Assembly (NCBI GenBank): GCA_030837395.1
Contig: JAUPKO010000033.1
Location: 1-22,674 of the forward strand
DNA: 22,674 nt
DNA from: Actinomycetota bacterium
GTDB lineage: Bacteria > Actinomycetota > Actinomycetes > S36-B12 > UBA10799
Direction: 5' to 3'
Shown: positions 7,670-15,520 of the stretch, piece by piece
How the letters are laid out: every line of letters begins with the position of its first letter
Position numbering within the stretch: position 1 is the stretch's first letter
Translations under genes and position numbers: made by a program
Notes under the pieces: model-generated
What the model was told of the DNA's origin: nothing
What the model saw: only the letters and a program-made list of their open reading frames with translations
Databases searched by the model: none

Positions 7670-9156
7670 ATCAGACCGTCCCGGACCAGCGCCGGCACCC
7701 TGACGTGCTCAGGCAGGATCAGTCCCGTCGGCAGCCCCGCGGCGAAGGTGACCGCCTGCGCCCCGTAGGCGCGTCGCAACCGAAGCCGGGCCGTGGCCCC
7801 CAGACCTTCCAGAACCCGCTCGGCATGCCGGCGGTCGGCCCCGGCGTCCACGGTGATGGTCACCAGCATCGAGAACCGCACCAGCGCGGCACCGGCGGCT
7901 TCCTCGGTCGCGCTCTGCTGCGCCGACCGCAACGCCAGGCTCTGGCGTGCCGTCGTCCGCTTGCTGTTGCTGGCCAGGAACGCAGCCGACCGCACGTCGG
8001 CCTCGACCAGCTGCGCGGCGGTGGCCGGATCGTGCGGCCGGTACACCACGGTGATCCGCTTGCGGGCGATGTCCGGATGCGGACCCACCAGCCGGGACAA
8101 GACACTGGACAGAACCGTTCCCCGCGGGGCCTCGGACATGATCCACGACGTCGAGATCCCCGAGTCGTGCCGATAGTGGTCCCAGGCCTCCTGCGCGGCG
8201 ACCGGCCCGGCGTCATCCCACCGGATCCCCGCGGCCGACCCGGTGGCACGGGCCGTGTCGACAAGCGCGGCACACGCCGGGTCGTAGGCCACCCGGACCC
8301 TCTCGGCGATGTCCGCCGCCGACATCGGCGTCGCGGCCCCGGCGCCGGTGGTCGCCAACCCGGCCGCCAGGCCCGGTACCCGCGATCCCAGCTCGGCGGC
8401 CATCGCCTCACTCGTGCCGTGTCCCCCCGGACCGCTGCTCCGGTAGACCAGCTGGACCCACGTCGTGATCGCCGAGGACCCGGCCGGATACGTCCCCGCG
8501 ATCTCCCGCATCACCGTGCGCGCCAGCTCGGGAGCGTCCGGGCGGACCGTGGCGGACACCTCCGCCTGCAACCGGGTGCCCGGATCCGGAGCGGTCTCGA
8601 CCGTCACCGTGGCGCCGACCAGCCCAGGCTCGTGGGCGAGGTTGGCCAACCACAGACCCCAGCCGGCCACCCATGTCTCGACCTGGTCGTGGTCGACCAG
8701 CGACGCCCCATCGGCGTCGCACCGCAGGACCACCGCCCAGTGACCGGTCGAGGCCACGTGCAACAGACCCATGGGCCGGTCATAGGCGTCGACCGCTTCC
8801 AGAAGCTCGGTACGCGCAGCCACCCCCGGCAAGGTGTGCCGTCCCGTGGGGACGACCCCCACGATCCCGGACCGGTACAGGTGCTGACGCCGTCGCCGCC
8901 CCCGCAGCCACGCCAGCCAGGCGAACAAGCGCGACCACCCGCTGAGGCCGTCACGGCGGAGACTCACCGGAACCAGCACAGTCACGGCCAGCCCCGCCCA
9001 CACCAGCGCCGCCGTGCGGGAGAACAAGGCCATCACAATGGCGACCACCACGGCCCCCAGCAACGCCATCGTCCCCAGCATCCCCAACCCCAGCACCCCC
9101 GGGGACGTCGGGCGACGCCAGTTGCCGAACGTGGAGGCCCGCTTCGTCTCACTCAT
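7666..9156 (-). CDS. SCO6880-like T4SS membrane protein (PrgI/VirB3-like plus VirB4 N-domain-like)
   Basis: 496 residues. Two closely spaced membrane segments (about 21-45 and 49-64) are followed by an Arg-rich loop and a long soluble region without a P-loop. Proteins of this type, often named SCO6880 family, occur immediately upstream of the VirB4 ATPase gene in actinobacterial conjugative elements. The short hairpin-like membrane start resembles PrgI/VirB3, and the soluble part resembles the ATPase-less N-terminal half of VirB4. The ATG at 9156 overlaps the stop of the TrbL-like gene by ATGA, and the stop overlaps the start of the VirB4-like gene. Family call rests on recalled sequence character and neighbours, not on a search. 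Confidence 0.8.
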   Translation of the reverse strand: MSETKRASTFGNWRRPTSPGVLGLGMLGTMALLGAVVVAIVMALFSRTAALVWAGLAVTVLVPVSLRRDGLSGWSRLFAWLAWLRGRRRRQHLYRSGIVGVVPTGRHTLPGVAARTELLEAVDAYDRPMGLLHVASTGHWAVVLRCDADGASLVDHDQVETWVAGWGLWLANLAHEPGLVGATVTVETAPDPGTRLQAEVSATVRPDAPELARTVMREIAGTYPAGSSAITTWVQLVYRSSGPGGHGTSEAMAAELGSRVPGLAAGLATTGAGAATPMSAADIAERVRVAYDPACAALVDTARATGSAAGIRWDDAGPVAAQEAWDHYRHDSGISTSWIMSEAPRGTVLSSVLSRLVGPHPDIARKRITVVYRPHDPATAAQLVEADVRSAAFLASNSKRTTARQSLALRSAQQSATEEAAGAALVRFSMLVTITVDAGADRRHAERVLEGLGATARLRLRRAYGAQAVTFAAGLPTGLILPEHVRVPALVRDGLM

Positions 9157-10634
9157 GCGTCCTTGGCCCCCGTGGCCTCGTCGCCCAGATCCCGGACCGC
9201 GTCGGTTGTCGTCTTCACGCCTTCGACCACCGTCGTCACCGCCGCTCCCGCAGCCCCGGCGGCACCGCTGGCCCCGGCCGTCGTCCCCGTCGATGCCTCA
9301 ACAGGCGCGGCGGACGGCGCAGCGCCTGCCGGGGTCGTTCCTCCGCTCGTGCCGGACGCCGACGACACCTCGCCCGGGGTGCTCTCAGGCGCGGACGTTG
9401 CCTGGCCACCCGGAGGCGGGGAAGCATGGTCCCCCGTCGCCGGAGCGACCTGGTCGCTCGGGGCGCCGGTCGAAGCAGGGCCGCTCTCCTGCGCGTCCTG
9501 CACCGTCGTCGTCCCCGAGGACGACGACCCCTCCGGCGAGGCATCCGGTCCCCGGTCGTCTCCGCCCGGCTCCGGGCTGCCGGGAGGCATCGGACTCCCG
9601 GCGGAGGAACCGCTGGGTGACGGTCCCTGCGGAGGCGGCGTCCCCGAGCCCCCGGACCCCAGCCCGCCGCTCAGCACCCGGCTGGTGGCCATCGCTCCCG
9701 TGGCCAGCGCCCCTCCCGTGGCTGCCAGGAGGCCGCCTCCGCCACCAGCGGACGCGGCGCCCACGGCGGGCACGCACAGACGCAGCAACGCCGGCAGGGT
9801 CAGCACCCCGAGAGCCAGCATCGCGGTACCAGCCAGGAACCCCGTCAGATCCTTACCGGTGCCCATCATCGTGAACGCCGTCGCATACACCGTCGCCCCA
9901 GCAGGCTTGTACAGGACGAACGCCAGCAACCAGGCCGTCGACCGCTGCCACCACTGCCGACCCGTGTCGGTGTTCGACATCGACGCCGACAACGGCCACA
10001 GCCCCGTCAGCAGGGTGATCACACCGAGCCGGACCAGCATCAGCAGGATCTGCGTCAACGTGGCCAGCAGAGTGATCAACGCGATGAGGAACAGCAGGCC
10101 GCTGGACATCGCCGGTCCCGCGGAACCAGCCGCCGCCGAGGTGCCGTTCACCCCACCCCACAGAACGGTCAGACGGGCCCCGAGGGAGTTCTCGCCCACC
10201 AGCCCCAGGATCCACTCGCTGTACTTGTCCCCGGCCACCAGAAGCGCCTGGATCACCGGGACCCCGGTGAAGGTCGCGAAGATCAGCCGCACCATCCCGC
10301 GGCTCAACTCCGTCCCCGGCTCTCCCCGCTGCACCAACGCCATCCGCCCCGCGGCGACGAACACGGCGAGCACCGCACCAGCCGTCACATACCAATGCGT
10401 CGACTGCTGCAGGAACCGGGTCGCAGACCCGGGATCATCCAGACCCTGAGGAGAAGGGATCTGGATCCAGAACGTCACCAGCGTCTTCGTCGCCTCACCC
10501 ACGCCCCGGGCGAACGACTGCACGATCTCGCCCCACGCACCGCTGGCGATGCTCCCGGCGGCTCCCTCCATCACTCGTTCGGCTAGACATGGCGGCAGCG
10601 TCGGCGTCAGGACGCAGGGGTCGGGCGGTGGCAC
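9153..10634 (-). CDS. TrbL/VirB6-like polytopic channel protein
   Basis: About 493 residues from a GTG at 10634 whose first base is the last base of the upstream TAG stop (TAGTG). The frame continues to 10910, but that part is an Arg-rich shadow of the DUF8175-like gene. The N-terminus has a PDPC...PPC cysteine pair, similar to the Cys-containing start of actinobacterial TrbL-like proteins. At least five hydrophobic segments lie around residues 81-98, 115-134, 179-210, 234-256 and 264-291. A glycine-rich stretch follows, then about 170 residues of Pro/Ser/Gly/Thr-rich, probably disordered tail ending in an Ala/Val amphipathic patch. The fold and position support a VirB6/TrbL inner-membrane channel component. 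Tail function is unknown. Confidence 0.82.
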   Translation of the reverse strand: MPPPDPCVLTPTLPPCLAERVMEGAAGSIASGAWGEIVQSFARGVGEATKTLVTFWIQIPSPQGLDDPGSATRFLQQSTHWYVTAGAVLAVFVAAGRMALVQRGEPGTELSRGMVRLIFATFTGVPVIQALLVAGDKYSEWILGLVGENSLGARLTVLWGGVNGTSAAAGSAGPAMSSGLLFLIALITLLATLTQILLMLVRLGVITLLTGLWPLSASMSNTDTGRQWWQRSTAWLLAFVLYKPAGATVYATAFTMMGTGKDLTGFLAGTAMLALGVLTLPALLRLCVPAVGAASAGGGGGLLAATGGALATGAMATSRVLSGGLGSGGSGTPPPQGPSPSGSSAGSPMPPGSPEPGGDDRGPDASPEGSSSSGTTTVQDAQESGPASTGAPSDQVAPATGDHASPPPGGQATSAPESTPGEVSSASGTSGGTTPAGAAPSAAPVEASTGTTAGASGAAGAAGAAVTTVVEGVKTTTDAVRDLGDEATGAKDA

Positions 10635-11365
10635 TACACCCCGCCCCAGACGACGTAACCGTCGAGAGAGGGGATGACCTGATTCATCGGCGACGGGGAC
10701 CCGTCCGGTTGGAGAACGAGTTTCCAGTCGCCGTCCTGCCAGCTCACGGTGATCGGCACCGTCTGCAACTGCCCTGAAGAACAACGATTCGCCAGCTGGA
10801 TCACGGCACGCGAGGGCTGGTAGTCGATGAACGAGAACCCGGTGATCTGGCAGTACGTGCCTGGGGAGACCGACGCGAGCTTGTCGTACTTGCTGCGGGT
10901 CGCTATCCACACGTCGCGGCCCGGACCTCGGGCGATCGACCGGTCGACGACGGAGCGCCAGTTGTCGGCTATCCCGTAACGGCTGGACACCTGAGCGGCC
11001 GCGACCAAGGCGCCGGTGGGGGTGTGCGCGTAGCCGGCAGCGACGTCGCCGTCGAGGTCACGGGGCCCTGCTGTAGCCGAGACCGGCAGGGCGACCCCTT
11101 TGTACAGGGACCAGGTCACCGGGGGCGCCGTGACGCGGGGTACTTCCTCGGCGGCTGGACCCGGGACCGTGACGGGCGGGGCCTGCCCACCAGCGGCTGG
11201 TGTGGTCGCGGGTCCTTCCGCCCCGTCACCAGGCGGGGGCGTGGTGCCGCTGCCTCGCAGGGTCAGGAACAGCCCCAGCACGATGATGACGGCCACCAGC
11301 CCGGCGGCCAGGGCGGTGCGCGGGGAGGACCACCACGGGGTCTCTTCGGACGGCATACGGACCAT
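10634..11365 (-). CDS. DUF8175-like T4SS membrane protein
   Basis: 243 residues. A short cytoplasmic start, one membrane segment (about 17-36), a Pro/Gly/Ala-rich linker, then an extracytoplasmic domain with WSLYKGVALPVSATAGP, GYAHTPTGALVAA and a C-terminal ITVSWQDGDWKLVL strand pair. 'Single span plus small alpha/beta domain ending in a W-D-G-D-W-K type strand' resembles the NTF2-like periplasmic domain of VirB8/TcpC-like proteins. Related sequences in actinobacterial elements are, as I recall, grouped as DUF8175. The ATG at 11365 is one base after the stop of the pilin-like gene, and the stop shares a base with the start of the TrbL-like gene. VirB8-like role is inference. Confidence 0.75.
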   Translation of the reverse strand: MVRMPSEETPWWSSPRTALAAGLVAVIIVLGLFLTLRGSGTTPPPGDGAEGPATTPAAGGQAPPVTVPGPAAEEVPRVTAPPVTWSLYKGVALPVSATAGPRDLDGDVAAGYAHTPTGALVAAAQVSSRYGIADNWRSVVDRSIARGPGRDVWIATRSKYDKLASVSPGTYCQITGFSFIDYQPSRAVIQLANRCSSGQLQTVPITVSWQDGDWKLVLQPDGSPSPMNQVIPSLDGYVVWGGV

Positions 11366-11366
11366 G

Positions 11367-11684
11367 TCAGATCAGAGCACCGACGACGGCGGTGGCGCTT
11401 CCGGCCACGACGCAGGCGACGAGCGTCCACACCAGGCCGGTCATGGCTTCTCCTCCGCCGCCGTGCGTGCGGTACTGCACCGCCATCCGTCCGGCGGCCA
11501 GCAGCACCCCGGCGACGCAGGCGATCGAGACCGCCCACAGCCCCCACTTCAGGATCTGGACGATCTTGTCGCTACCCGGAGGGGCCTGCCCCGACCCCAG
11601 GTCCGGCAACCCGCCACCGGAGGGCGTCGGCGATGCTGCCAGTACGTCACCGACCTGGTGCACCACGTCTGTCAGGACCGACAT
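11367..11684 (-). CDS. Small two-span membrane protein, VirB2/TrbC pilin-like
   Basis: 105 residues. A hydrophilic Ser/Pro/Gly-rich N-terminus is followed by two hydrophobic segments, KWGLWAVSIACVAGVLLAAG (about 47-66) and GLVWTLVACVVAGSATAVVGALI (to the C-terminus), joined by a short polar loop with YRTHGGGGEA. Small size, two helices, small-residue packing and place at the head of a T4SS operon fit a VirB2/TrbC-type pilin or channel-lining subunit. No clear signal-peptidase site is seen, so a non-cleaved form is possible. GAGGGG eight bases upstream of the ATG supports the start. It begins three bases after the stop of the DUF6668-like gene. Confidence 0.7.
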   Translation of the reverse strand: MSVLTDVVHQVGDVLAASPTPSGGGLPDLGSGQAPPGSDKIVQILKWGLWAVSIACVAGVLLAAGRMAVQYRTHGGGGEAMTGLVWTLVACVVAGSATAVVGALI

Positions 11685-11687
11685 CCT

Positions 11688-12416
11688 CTACGTCCCCTCG
11701 TTTCTCACCACTGGATCGGTCTCCGCGCGTCTCGGCGTCGATGACGTCGATGACGTCGATGACGTCGGGGCGGCGGACAGGGCTCGGGCACTGGTCGCCT
11801 GGGCCAGATCGGCGAGATCGCGGCACAGGCGCACGACCGCCGGATGGGGAACCCCCAGATCGCCCGGATGCGCCACGAGCCGCAGCTCGTCGATCCAGGG
11901 GACCAGCCACAGATGCGGTGTCAGGCCTCGCAGACGCCGCAACGCCTCGACCTGAGGTCGTACGAATCCGGCGGGACTGTCGGCGACACCCACCACACCG
12001 GCGACTTGCACCCCGGACGGCACATCGCCGGTCGCGGCCTGCCGCAGGGCCCACGCGGCGCGGATCAGCCCCGCCACATGGGTACGGGCCACGAGAACGA
12101 CCAGCGGGGGACCGACGTACCGGGGGTCAGGCCACGCCCGGTGGGCATCGACACCACCGGGCAGCCAGGTCTCCAGCGTCGTGACACCCGCGCCGCCGTG
12201 CACGCCCAGCCACCACCAGCCGGCCTCTTCCGGCCGGGTTGCCCACTCCGGTTCGTACCCCCACCACGGGTGCGGACGCGCACTCCACGACCGCAGCCGT
12301 TGTTCCGCCGGAACGTGCCGCGTCGGCCGGGTCGACGCGTCTGCGGAGAGGCGCCCCGAGCCCCTCGGCGACGCCGAGCGTGCCCACACGCCCACGTCGT
12401 TCCCTGGTACCTGCAC
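11688..12416 (-). CDS. DUF6668-like protein with deviant P-loop, first gene of T4SS operon
   Basis: 242 residues from a GTG at 12416. The notable motif is LGVHGGAGVTTLETWLPGG (about 70-88), which resembles the deviant Walker A of ParA/MinD/TadZ-like proteins (KGGxGxTT) but lacks the leading lysine and the P-loop lysine before TT. A hydrophobic strand VVLVARTH and VAGVVGVAD follow, as in a Rossmann-like fold. The C-terminus ends in a short Thr/Ser run coded by three 9-bp repeats. Proteins that I recall as DUF6668 have this look and occur at the start of actinobacterial conjugation operons. ATP binding is doubtful with these substitutions. A spatial or regulatory role in transfer is inference. 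Its start lies next to the divergent control region. Confidence 0.7.
   Translation of the reverse strand: MQVPGNDVGVWARSASPRGSGRLSADASTRPTRHVPAEQRLRSWSARPHPWWGYEPEWATRPEEAGWWWLGVHGGAGVTTLETWLPGGVDAHRAWPDPRYVGPPLVVLVARTHVAGLIRAAWALRQAATGDVPSGVQVAGVVGVADSPAGFVRPQVEALRRLRGLTPHLWLVPWIDELRLVAHPGDLGVPHPAVVRLCRDLADLAQATSARALSAAPTSSTSSTSSTPRRAETDPVVRNEGT
11737..11766. repeat. Short 9-bp tandem repeat (about 3.3 copies)
   Basis: The unit gtcgatgac is repeated three times plus a partial gtc. It lies inside the 3' end of the DUF6668-like gene and encodes a Thr-Ser-Ser run near its C-terminus. It probably varies by slippage; no regulatory role is evident. Confidence 0.85.
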
Positions 12417-12601
12417 TCTGGAACTGCCTCCGCCCCCTGGTCCCCACTGACCCCAGTGGGAGTGACGCCGATCACATTGGCGTCGGGATACCTGCCATTA
12501 TCGTATCTATCCATATCAATCAGCGTGATAGGGGATGAGGTTGACCCGATCGGTGCATAAAGGGCCGGGGGTACGCCCTATTCCGCGTACGGAGCGCCGG
12601 G
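12417..12601. promoter_or_regulatory. Divergent control region between the two T4SS operons, with dyads
   Basis: A 185-bp gap between the start of the minus-strand operon and the start of the plus-strand hydrolase operon, so both promoters should lie here. It holds a perfect dyad CCCACTG-ACCC-CAGTGGG (12443-12460), a second dyad GACGCC...GGCGTC (12464-12484), and an AT-rich core (about 12493-12535) with CTATC...GATAG arms. The AT-rich core contrasts strongly with the surrounding GC-rich coding DNA. The first dyad sits close to the GTG at 12416 and could be an operator or leader hairpin. I could not assign convincing -35/-10 pairs on either strand. Confidence 0.55.
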
Positions 12602-13630
12602 GTGGGTAAGACCGTGGCTGCCATCGCCGGGACGGTGCTGGTGCTGCTTGTGGTTCTGGTCGCGGTGATTTCCGGCGGCGTGTCCGACTCCCCAACACCT
12701 GGCGCCAGCCGCGACCTCCGGGCCGGAACAGTGCCGGCCGTCTACCACCCCGCCCTGGTGGCAGCGGGGACCCGGTGCCCCGAGGCCCCGGCCCCCGTCC
12801 TGGCCGCCCAGATCGAGGCCGAGTCCGGATGGAACCCCCGCGCCGTCAGCCAGGTCGGCGCGCAGGGACTGAGCCAGTTCCTGCCCGGCACCTGGGCCCG
12901 CTACGGGGTCGACGCCAACGGTGACGGCCGGAGGGACCCCTGGGACCCACTGGACGCGATCGCCTCCCAAGCCGCCTACGACTGCGCCCTGGCGCAGGAA
13001 CTCCGGCCCGCCATCGCCACCGGCCAGATCCGCGGGAACGTCACCGAACTGATGCTGGCGGCCTACAACGCCGGCCCCCAGGCCGTCCTCCGCCACGGCG
13101 GCGTCCCGCCGTACGACGAGACCACCGCCTACGTTCAGAAGATCATGACCCGGTCGGTGTTCTACGCCACCACCCCGGCCCTCACCGCCCAACCGGGACA
13201 GGGCGACGGACTGGGCCCGCGGATCGTCGCGGCCGCCACCACCCAGCTCGGCATCCCCTACTCCTGGGGAGGAGGCAGCCCCACCGGCCCCACCGGAGGA
13301 ACCGCGCACGGCGCAGGCACCCTCGGATTCGACTGCTCCGGCCTCGTCGTCTACGCCGTCGCCCAAGCCAGCGGCGGACGGACCGTGCTGCCCCACTTCG
13401 CCGACACCCAGACCCGCACCGGCACTCCCATCACCGACCCTGCCCAGCTGCAGCCCGGAGATCTCATCTCGTTCACCCGGCCAGGAGAGTCCGTCGCCCA
13501 CCACATCGGGATCTACGCCGGTGCCGGACGGATGATCCACGCTCCCCAGACCGGCAGCGTCGTGTCCGTCGAATCGCTGTCCACCCCCCACTGGAAAGGC
13601 CAGTCATGGCGAGCAGTCCGCCTCGGATGA
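12602..13630 (+). CDS. Bifunctional lytic transglycosylase / NlpC-P60 peptidase (VirB1-like)
   Basis: A cell-wall hydrolase that would open peptidoglycan locally for the conjugation channel. 342 residues from a GTG. An N-terminal hydrophobic segment (about 5-24) anchors or exports it. The SLT-like transglycosylase domain (about 60-190) has the catalytic glutamate in IEAESGWNP (E74), then GAQGLSQFLPGTW, an EF-hand-like DANGDGRRDPWDP and LAAYNAGP. The C-terminal NlpC/P60 domain (about 203-342) has the catalytic cysteine in FDCSGLV (C245), the histidine in HHIGIYAG (H301) and a third polar site near IHAP (H313). This two-domain form is common for T4SS hydrolases of Gram-positive bacteria. Its stop overlaps the next start (ATGA). 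Confidence 0.9.
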   Translation: MGKTVAAIAGTVLVLLVVLVAVISGGVSDSPTPGASRDLRAGTVPAVYHPALVAAGTRCPEAPAPVLAAQIEAESGWNPRAVSQVGAQGLSQFLPGTWARYGVDANGDGRRDPWDPLDAIASQAAYDCALAQELRPAIATGQIRGNVTELMLAAYNAGPQAVLRHGGVPPYDETTAYVQKIMTRSVFYATTPALTAQPGQGDGLGPRIVAAATTQLGIPYSWGGGSPTGPTGGTAHGAGTLGFDCSGLVVYAVAQASGGRTVLPHFADTQTRTGTPITDPAQLQPGDLISFTRPGESVAHHIGIYAGAGRMIHAPQTGSVVSVESLSTPHWKGQSWRAVRLG

Positions 13631-14277
13631 CCCGGACCCGGGCCGCAGCGATCGGCCTCGTAACGATCGGTGCGGCGCTGGTGGTCAGCTGCGCCGACGG
13701 CTCGGCGCCTGCCCGCTCCTACGACACCCCACGCCCGGTCACCACAACCACAGACATCTCCTCGTCCGCTCCCGTCTCCCCAGTGGCACCGCCCCCGACA
13801 ACAGCGCAGCTCACCGCACGTCCCACAGGCTCCACCGGCATCCCCCGCGGCGGCCCCCCGGCCCCGGACGGCGTCGACGGCACCGATCCCGACGCCGTCG
13901 CCCGATGGGTCCTGACCGCCTGGTACTCCTACGACACCGTCCTGGACGCCGGTCCCTCCGACGCCCCTCGCCGCGCCGTCCCATGGCTGGCATCCCCGCT
14001 GGCCGACACCGTCCGTCAGGCCACCCCCATCGCGGCCCCCGAAGCCTCCTGGTCCCAACGGGCCCGAGCCCGCGCCTACGCCACCGTCCGCCTGACCCCC
14101 AGCGGCGATGACCACCCGCCCGACACGGCGCTGCAGGTCCATCGCGCGTATGCCGTCACCATCACCTGGCACCCCGCCGTACCCGGCGACCCAGGACAAC
14201 CCCTGGCCACGTTCGTCCGCTTGTCCCGCTCCGACCTCCACTCACCCTGGCGCGTCACCGACGTGATGAGCCGATGA
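13627..14277 (+). CDS. Putative lipoprotein of the conjugation system
   Basis: 216 residues. The ATG at 13627 forms an ATGA overlap with the preceding stop and is preferred over the ATG at 13606, which would overlap by 25 bp. A short hydrophobic start ends in LVVSC (Cys 22), a plausible lipobox, so the mature protein would be lipid-anchored outside the membrane. A Thr/Pro/Ser-rich linker follows. The C-terminal part (about 85-216) holds DPDAVARWVLTAWYSYDT and ends in LHSPWRVTDVMSR, which resembles the NTF2-like domains of VirB8/TcpC-type proteins and actinobacterial conjugal lipoproteins. That likeness is from pattern only. The gene is coupled to the next by another ATGA overlap, so all three plus-strand genes form one operon. 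Confidence 0.72.
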   Translation: MTRTRAAAIGLVTIGAALVVSCADGSAPARSYDTPRPVTTTTDISSSAPVSPVAPPPTTAQLTARPTGSTGIPRGGPPAPDGVDGTDPDAVARWVLTAWYSYDTVLDAGPSDAPRRAVPWLASPLADTVRQATPIAAPEASWSQRARARAYATVRLTPSGDDHPPDTALQVHRAYAVTITWHPAVPGDPGQPLATFVRLSRSDLHSPWRVTDVMSR

Positions 14278-15413
14278 CCTCCTCCGTTCCGGCCTGGCCC
14301 GTCATCATGATCAATGTCCTCACCCCGTCCCAGGGCACCATCCGCGGTCGCACCGTGCACGTCCCGCCCAGCCAGGACATCCGCCAGCACCTCCTCGCCG
14401 AGGCCTGCGCCATCGCCCGGTCCCTGGGCCGTCCTGTGCGCGTACGCCTGAGCGACCCCACCGGCGTCACCGAGCTCATCGCTCATCCCCGCGGCACCTG
14501 GACACCGATCACGAGACCGGCCGACGTCGCTTCCGGGCCGCGCGAGAACTCCACCCCGCACCCGCCCCCAGCCACCACACCCACCTCGACACCTCCTCCC
14601 CCGGTGCCCTCCGCTTCGTCGAACCCTGCCCCCGGACAGGAACCCGGACAGAAGATCGCCGTCAGCCAGCTCCACGTCTTCGGCCTGAGCCCCACCCGAC
14701 GGGCAGAACCAGCAGCTCGAGTAGTGAGGGTGAGCCAGAGATCCACGAGGTACCGACCGATCGCGGTGGCGGTCCTGTTCTGCCTTGTCGTTGCCGGCGC
14801 CGTCATCATCCTGGTCACCGACGTCCTGCCGATGCTGCGCACACCCTCATCGCCCACGGCAGCGACGACGTCGCACAGCGGACCGCAGACTCACTCGTCC
14901 ACCGCCACACCGACGCCCACACGGACGACCGCTTCGAGAATCCTGTCGCCCTCGACCCTGCCCACCGCCGCCAACCCGCCCCCCGAATTCGCCACACGTC
15001 CCGCGTGGGGACACAACATCGCGGCCTGGACCAAGATCGCGATACTCGACGGGTCGGTCTACACCCGGACCCCCAACGGCACCCTGTTCCGGATCGACGC
15101 CGCCACCGGGACAGCGACCTGGGCCGCGACCGGCTTCTGGGACAGCGGATGGGACGGGCCCCGGATCATCTCCGCAGACGGACGCTCTGCCGTCGTCCTG
15201 ACCACCACCACGACCCAGATCTCCTGGCCCGTGACGGACAGCCCGCCCCTCGACCCCAGCACGACACCCCTGCCGACACCCCTCTCCCCGAACACCACCC
15301 CCACCGGGGACACCATGATCGTCACCACGTCGCGTGGACGCCTGGCCCTCATCGTCACTGGCCCTGCCGGAGGGGGGTCACTCCTGCTGGGACTCCCCGC
15401 CGACAAGGAATGA
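14274..15413 (+). CDS. Bitopic membrane protein of unknown function, third gene of hydrolase operon
   Basis: 379 residues; I do not recognise a family. Residues 11-82 form a compact cytoplasmic domain (INVLTPSQGTIRGRTVHV ... RVRLSDPTGVTELI). A Pro/Thr-rich linker leads to one membrane segment (about 161-187). After a second Ser/Thr/Pro-rich linker comes an extracytoplasmic domain with short beta repeats such as VYTRTPNGTLFRIDAATGTATW and GRLALIVTGPAGG, which look like PQQ- or WD-type blades but are too few for a full propeller. The ATGA overlap fixes the start at 14274. Topology and operon suggest a structural or signalling part of the conjugation machine that spans the membrane. Function is otherwise unknown. 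Confidence 0.7.
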   Translation: MTSSVPAWPVIMINVLTPSQGTIRGRTVHVPPSQDIRQHLLAEACAIARSLGRPVRVRLSDPTGVTELIAHPRGTWTPITRPADVASGPRENSTPHPPPATTPTSTPPPPVPSASSNPAPGQEPGQKIAVSQLHVFGLSPTRRAEPAARVVRVSQRSTRYRPIAVAVLFCLVVAGAVIILVTDVLPMLRTPSSPTAATTSHSGPQTHSSTATPTPTRTTASRILSPSTLPTAANPPPEFATRPAWGHNIAAWTKIAILDGSVYTRTPNGTLFRIDAATGTATWAATGFWDSGWDGPRIISADGRSAVVLTTTTTQISWPVTDSPPLDPSTTPLPTPLSPNTTPTGDTMIVTTSRGRLALIVTGPAGGGSLLLGLPADKE

Positions 15414-15520
15414 CCGCAGGCCGGTACGCAGACAAGGCATCGGTTGCTCGATCACGTCTTCGTCGCCAGAACGGATAGATTTGTACATGGATAGTGACGC
15501 TCAGCAGCTAGGCTCTGCTC

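Noticed and set aside
7465..10449. A 994-codon open frame on the plus strand
   Set aside because: It is antisense to the VirB4-like, SCO6880-like and TrbL-like genes, is very rich in Arg, Pro, Gly and His, and has no recognisable domain. Long antisense frames are expected in high-GC DNA.
10635..10910. Upstream extension of the TrbL-like frame
   Set aside because: It lies over the DUF8175-like gene and is Arg-rich; the TAGTG junction gives a natural start at 10634.
11737..11766. 9-bp repeats as iterons
   Set aside because: Only about three copies, inside the 3' end of a gene, coding a plain Thr-Ser run.
12578..13591. Gly-rich 337-codon minus-strand frame
   Set aside because: It is antisense to the hydrolase gene, whose catalytic motifs are clear, and has no domain of its own.
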